A stretch of DNA of 8,472 nt from Bacteroidota bacterium (GTDB lineage Bacteria; Bacteroidota; Bacteroidia; Sphingobacteriales; Sphingobacteriaceae). The notes under the pieces are model-generated. The model worked only from the letters and a program-made list of their open reading frames with translations. It ran no database searches and was not told where the DNA came from. The position numbers were made by a program, and so were the translations under genes. The stretch is taken from positions 1-8,472 of the forward strand of contig JANYAB010000313.1 in NCBI GenBank assembly GCA_025355225.1. The letters run 5' to 3'. Shown in pieces: positions 7,801 through 8,472 of this stretch (positions are counted from its first letter, which is position 1; each line of letters starts with the position of its first letter).

Positions 7801-7860
7801 GACATTGGGTTCGCTAAGCATGTTAATAAAGCTAAACCATCCCGTATAGATTAAATAATA

Positions 7861-8040
7861 CTTATATATTCTTATGAAGTTGTATTTTTTATATTATTGA
7901 TTTATAGGTAATTAAGATATAAAAAGCTCTTTTATTTTTAAATTTTCTGTAAACAAATAGGTTATAATATAATGTATTTATTACTTTGTTAAATAGGTGT
8001 TCTTCATTAATATTAGTAAGAATCAGCCAATATTATATAA
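7861..8040. other. Very AT-rich intergenic block (about 17% GC)
   Basis: By count, 31 of 180 bases are G or C, far below the neighbouring genes. No ORF of note is present. It holds runs such as TTATTTTTAAATTTTC, and one loose promoter-like arrangement, TTTG (7985-7988), 19 bases, then TAATATTA (8008-8015), whose second half matches the -7 box poorly. It is probably upstream regulatory DNA of the trehalase gene, bent or silencer-bound DNA, or an insertion scar. Confidence 0.6.
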
Positions 8041-8052
8041 ACCAAAGTATTC

Positions 8053-8160
8053 ATGAAGTTTGATAAAGTCGTAATAATCCCTTCCGTGCTCCAAAATTTA
8101 CAAAGCCTGAAAGGTGCAATTGCCCCGGTTGCCGACAGAAACTGTAAAATGAAGTTTTAG
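8053..8160 (+). other. Doubtful 35-codon ORF upstream of the trehalase gene
   Basis: An open frame runs from ATG at 8053 to TAG at 8158-8160, giving a 35-aa peptide that starts MKFDKVVIIPSVLQNL and ends NCKMKF. Its GC is about 40% (43 of 108 bases), like genes and unlike the 17% GC block just before it. It has no Shine-Dalgarno sequence, no recognisable domain and no clear membrane or signal segment. It ends 39 bases before the trehalase ATG, and its stop codon lies inside a -7 box. It could be a leader peptide, a gene remnant or chance. Confidence 0.15.
8113..8145 (+). promoter_or_regulatory. Candidate operator palindromes upstream of the trehalase promoter
   Basis: Two short inverted repeats sit just before the -7 box: the 8-base palindrome GCAATTGC (8116-8123), extended by GG/CC (8113-8114, 8125-8126) across one mismatch, and ACAG-AAA-CTGT (8135-8145). 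Their placement over the likely -33 region would suit a regulator site, but palindromes this short are common by chance. Confidence 0.2.
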
Positions 8161-8165
8161 CTTTG
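8158..8165 (+). promoter_or_regulatory. Candidate -7 box (TAnnTTTG) of the trehalase promoter
   Basis: TAGCTTTG matches the Bacteroidota -7 consensus TAnnTTTG exactly, 34 bases before the trehalase ATG. The only upstream -33-like element is TTG at 8129-8131, 26 bases away instead of the usual 19-21. The promoter would therefore need an activator, or the match is accidental. Predicted transcription start is near 8172. Confidence 0.4.
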
Positions 8166-8199
8166 GCCCTGACACGATTTCCATAACCATATTGTAATA

Positions 8200-8472
8200 A
8201 TGAGAAAACTCCTTTTAATAATAATATCGTTCGTAATTGCTTTTAACGTTGCAAGTGCACAAACCCTCAGCCCGAGACAATTGTTTCCGGGATTATTCGA
8301 AACTGTGCAGTTGTCTGATATTTTTCCTGACAATAAAACTTTCGTTGATGCTACGCCAAAGAGAGATCCTGTGCTGATTATGAAAGATTATAATGGTCAA
8401 AAAGATAAACCAGGATTTGATCTTAAGCAGTTTGTAACTGATAACTTTGTTATTCCCGGCACACATAATGAT
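8200..8472 (+). CDS. treA: Secreted alpha,alpha-trehalase (GH37), N-terminal part, cut by the window end
   Basis: Hydrolyses trehalose to two glucose molecules in the periplasm or outside the cell. Only the first 91 codons are present. Residues 1-20 form a type I signal peptide (MRKLL, hydrophobic core, then ASA before Q21). The mature start fits the family opening: SPRQLFPGLFETVQLSDIFPD, then KTFVDATPKRDP with an Ile-Met-x-Asp-Tyr-like segment and PGFDLKQFV-x-x-NF. E. coli TreA has the same order (LFPDQKTFADAVPNSDP, then GFDLRHFV and NFTLP). The signature motifs and the catalytic acid residues lie downstream of the window. There is no Shine-Dalgarno site; A/T-rich sequence (attgtaata) precedes the ATG, as is usual in this phylum. 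The long spacer suggests its own transcription unit, independent of the GH30 gene. Confidence 0.9.
   Translation, partial: MRKLLLIIISFVIAFNVASAQTLSPRQLFPGLFETVQLSDIFPDNKTFVDATPKRDPVLIMKDYNGQKDKPGFDLKQFVTDNFVIPGTHND

Noticed and set aside
7690..7860. CRISPR array, tRNA or insertion sequence with a transposase
   Set aside because: There are no regularly spaced repeats of 25-40 bases, no cloverleaf with CCA-adjacent stem, and no transposase ORF on either strand.
7921..7937. AAAAG-CT-CTTTT followed by T-rich sequence as a terminator
   Set aside because: The loop would be only 2 bases and the stem has a single G-C pair; this is expected by chance in such AT-rich DNA.

Overview
The window suggests a member of the Bacteroidota, most likely a soil or plant-associated Sphingobacteriaceae (Mucilaginibacter/Pedobacter-like). 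The evidence is moderate GC in the genes, starts with no Shine-Dalgarno sequence, TAnnTTTG-type promoter boxes, and a GH30 lipoprotein and a secreted GH37 trehalase in styles common in that group. The organism assignment is an inference from sequence character, not a database match.

Layout, all on the + strand. Positions 1-2658 hold the 3' four-fifths of an RND (HAE1/AcrB-type) inner-membrane pump gene whose start lies about 0.6 kb upstream. Two bases later, 2661-5939 holds a complete, nearly collinear paralogue of 1092 aa. A 159-bp spacer leads to a GH30 glycosidase lipoprotein (6099-7550). Next comes a 649-bp gene-poor stretch with two distinct parts. Its 5' part (7550 to about 7820) is rich in hairpins: a probable terminator and a palindromic module that looks like a dispersed repeat. 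Its 3' part begins with a block of about 17% GC (7861-8040), followed by about 160 bp of ordinary composition with a 35-codon ORF and a -7 box. The window ends in the first 91 codons of a secreted trehalase (GH37) starting at 8200.

Functionally the two RND proteins are probably co-translated and may form one pump, either as a heterotrimer or as two homotrimers sharing an adaptor. The periplasmic adaptor is expected upstream, outside the window, and no outer-membrane channel gene follows. The GH30 enzyme and the trehalase are separate transcription units that both release glucose from beta-glucans/glucosides and trehalose. There is no sign that they form one locus with the pump.

I found no convincing new biological system. 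The parts most worth checking are the tandem pump pair and the structured non-coding region between 7550 and 8199.
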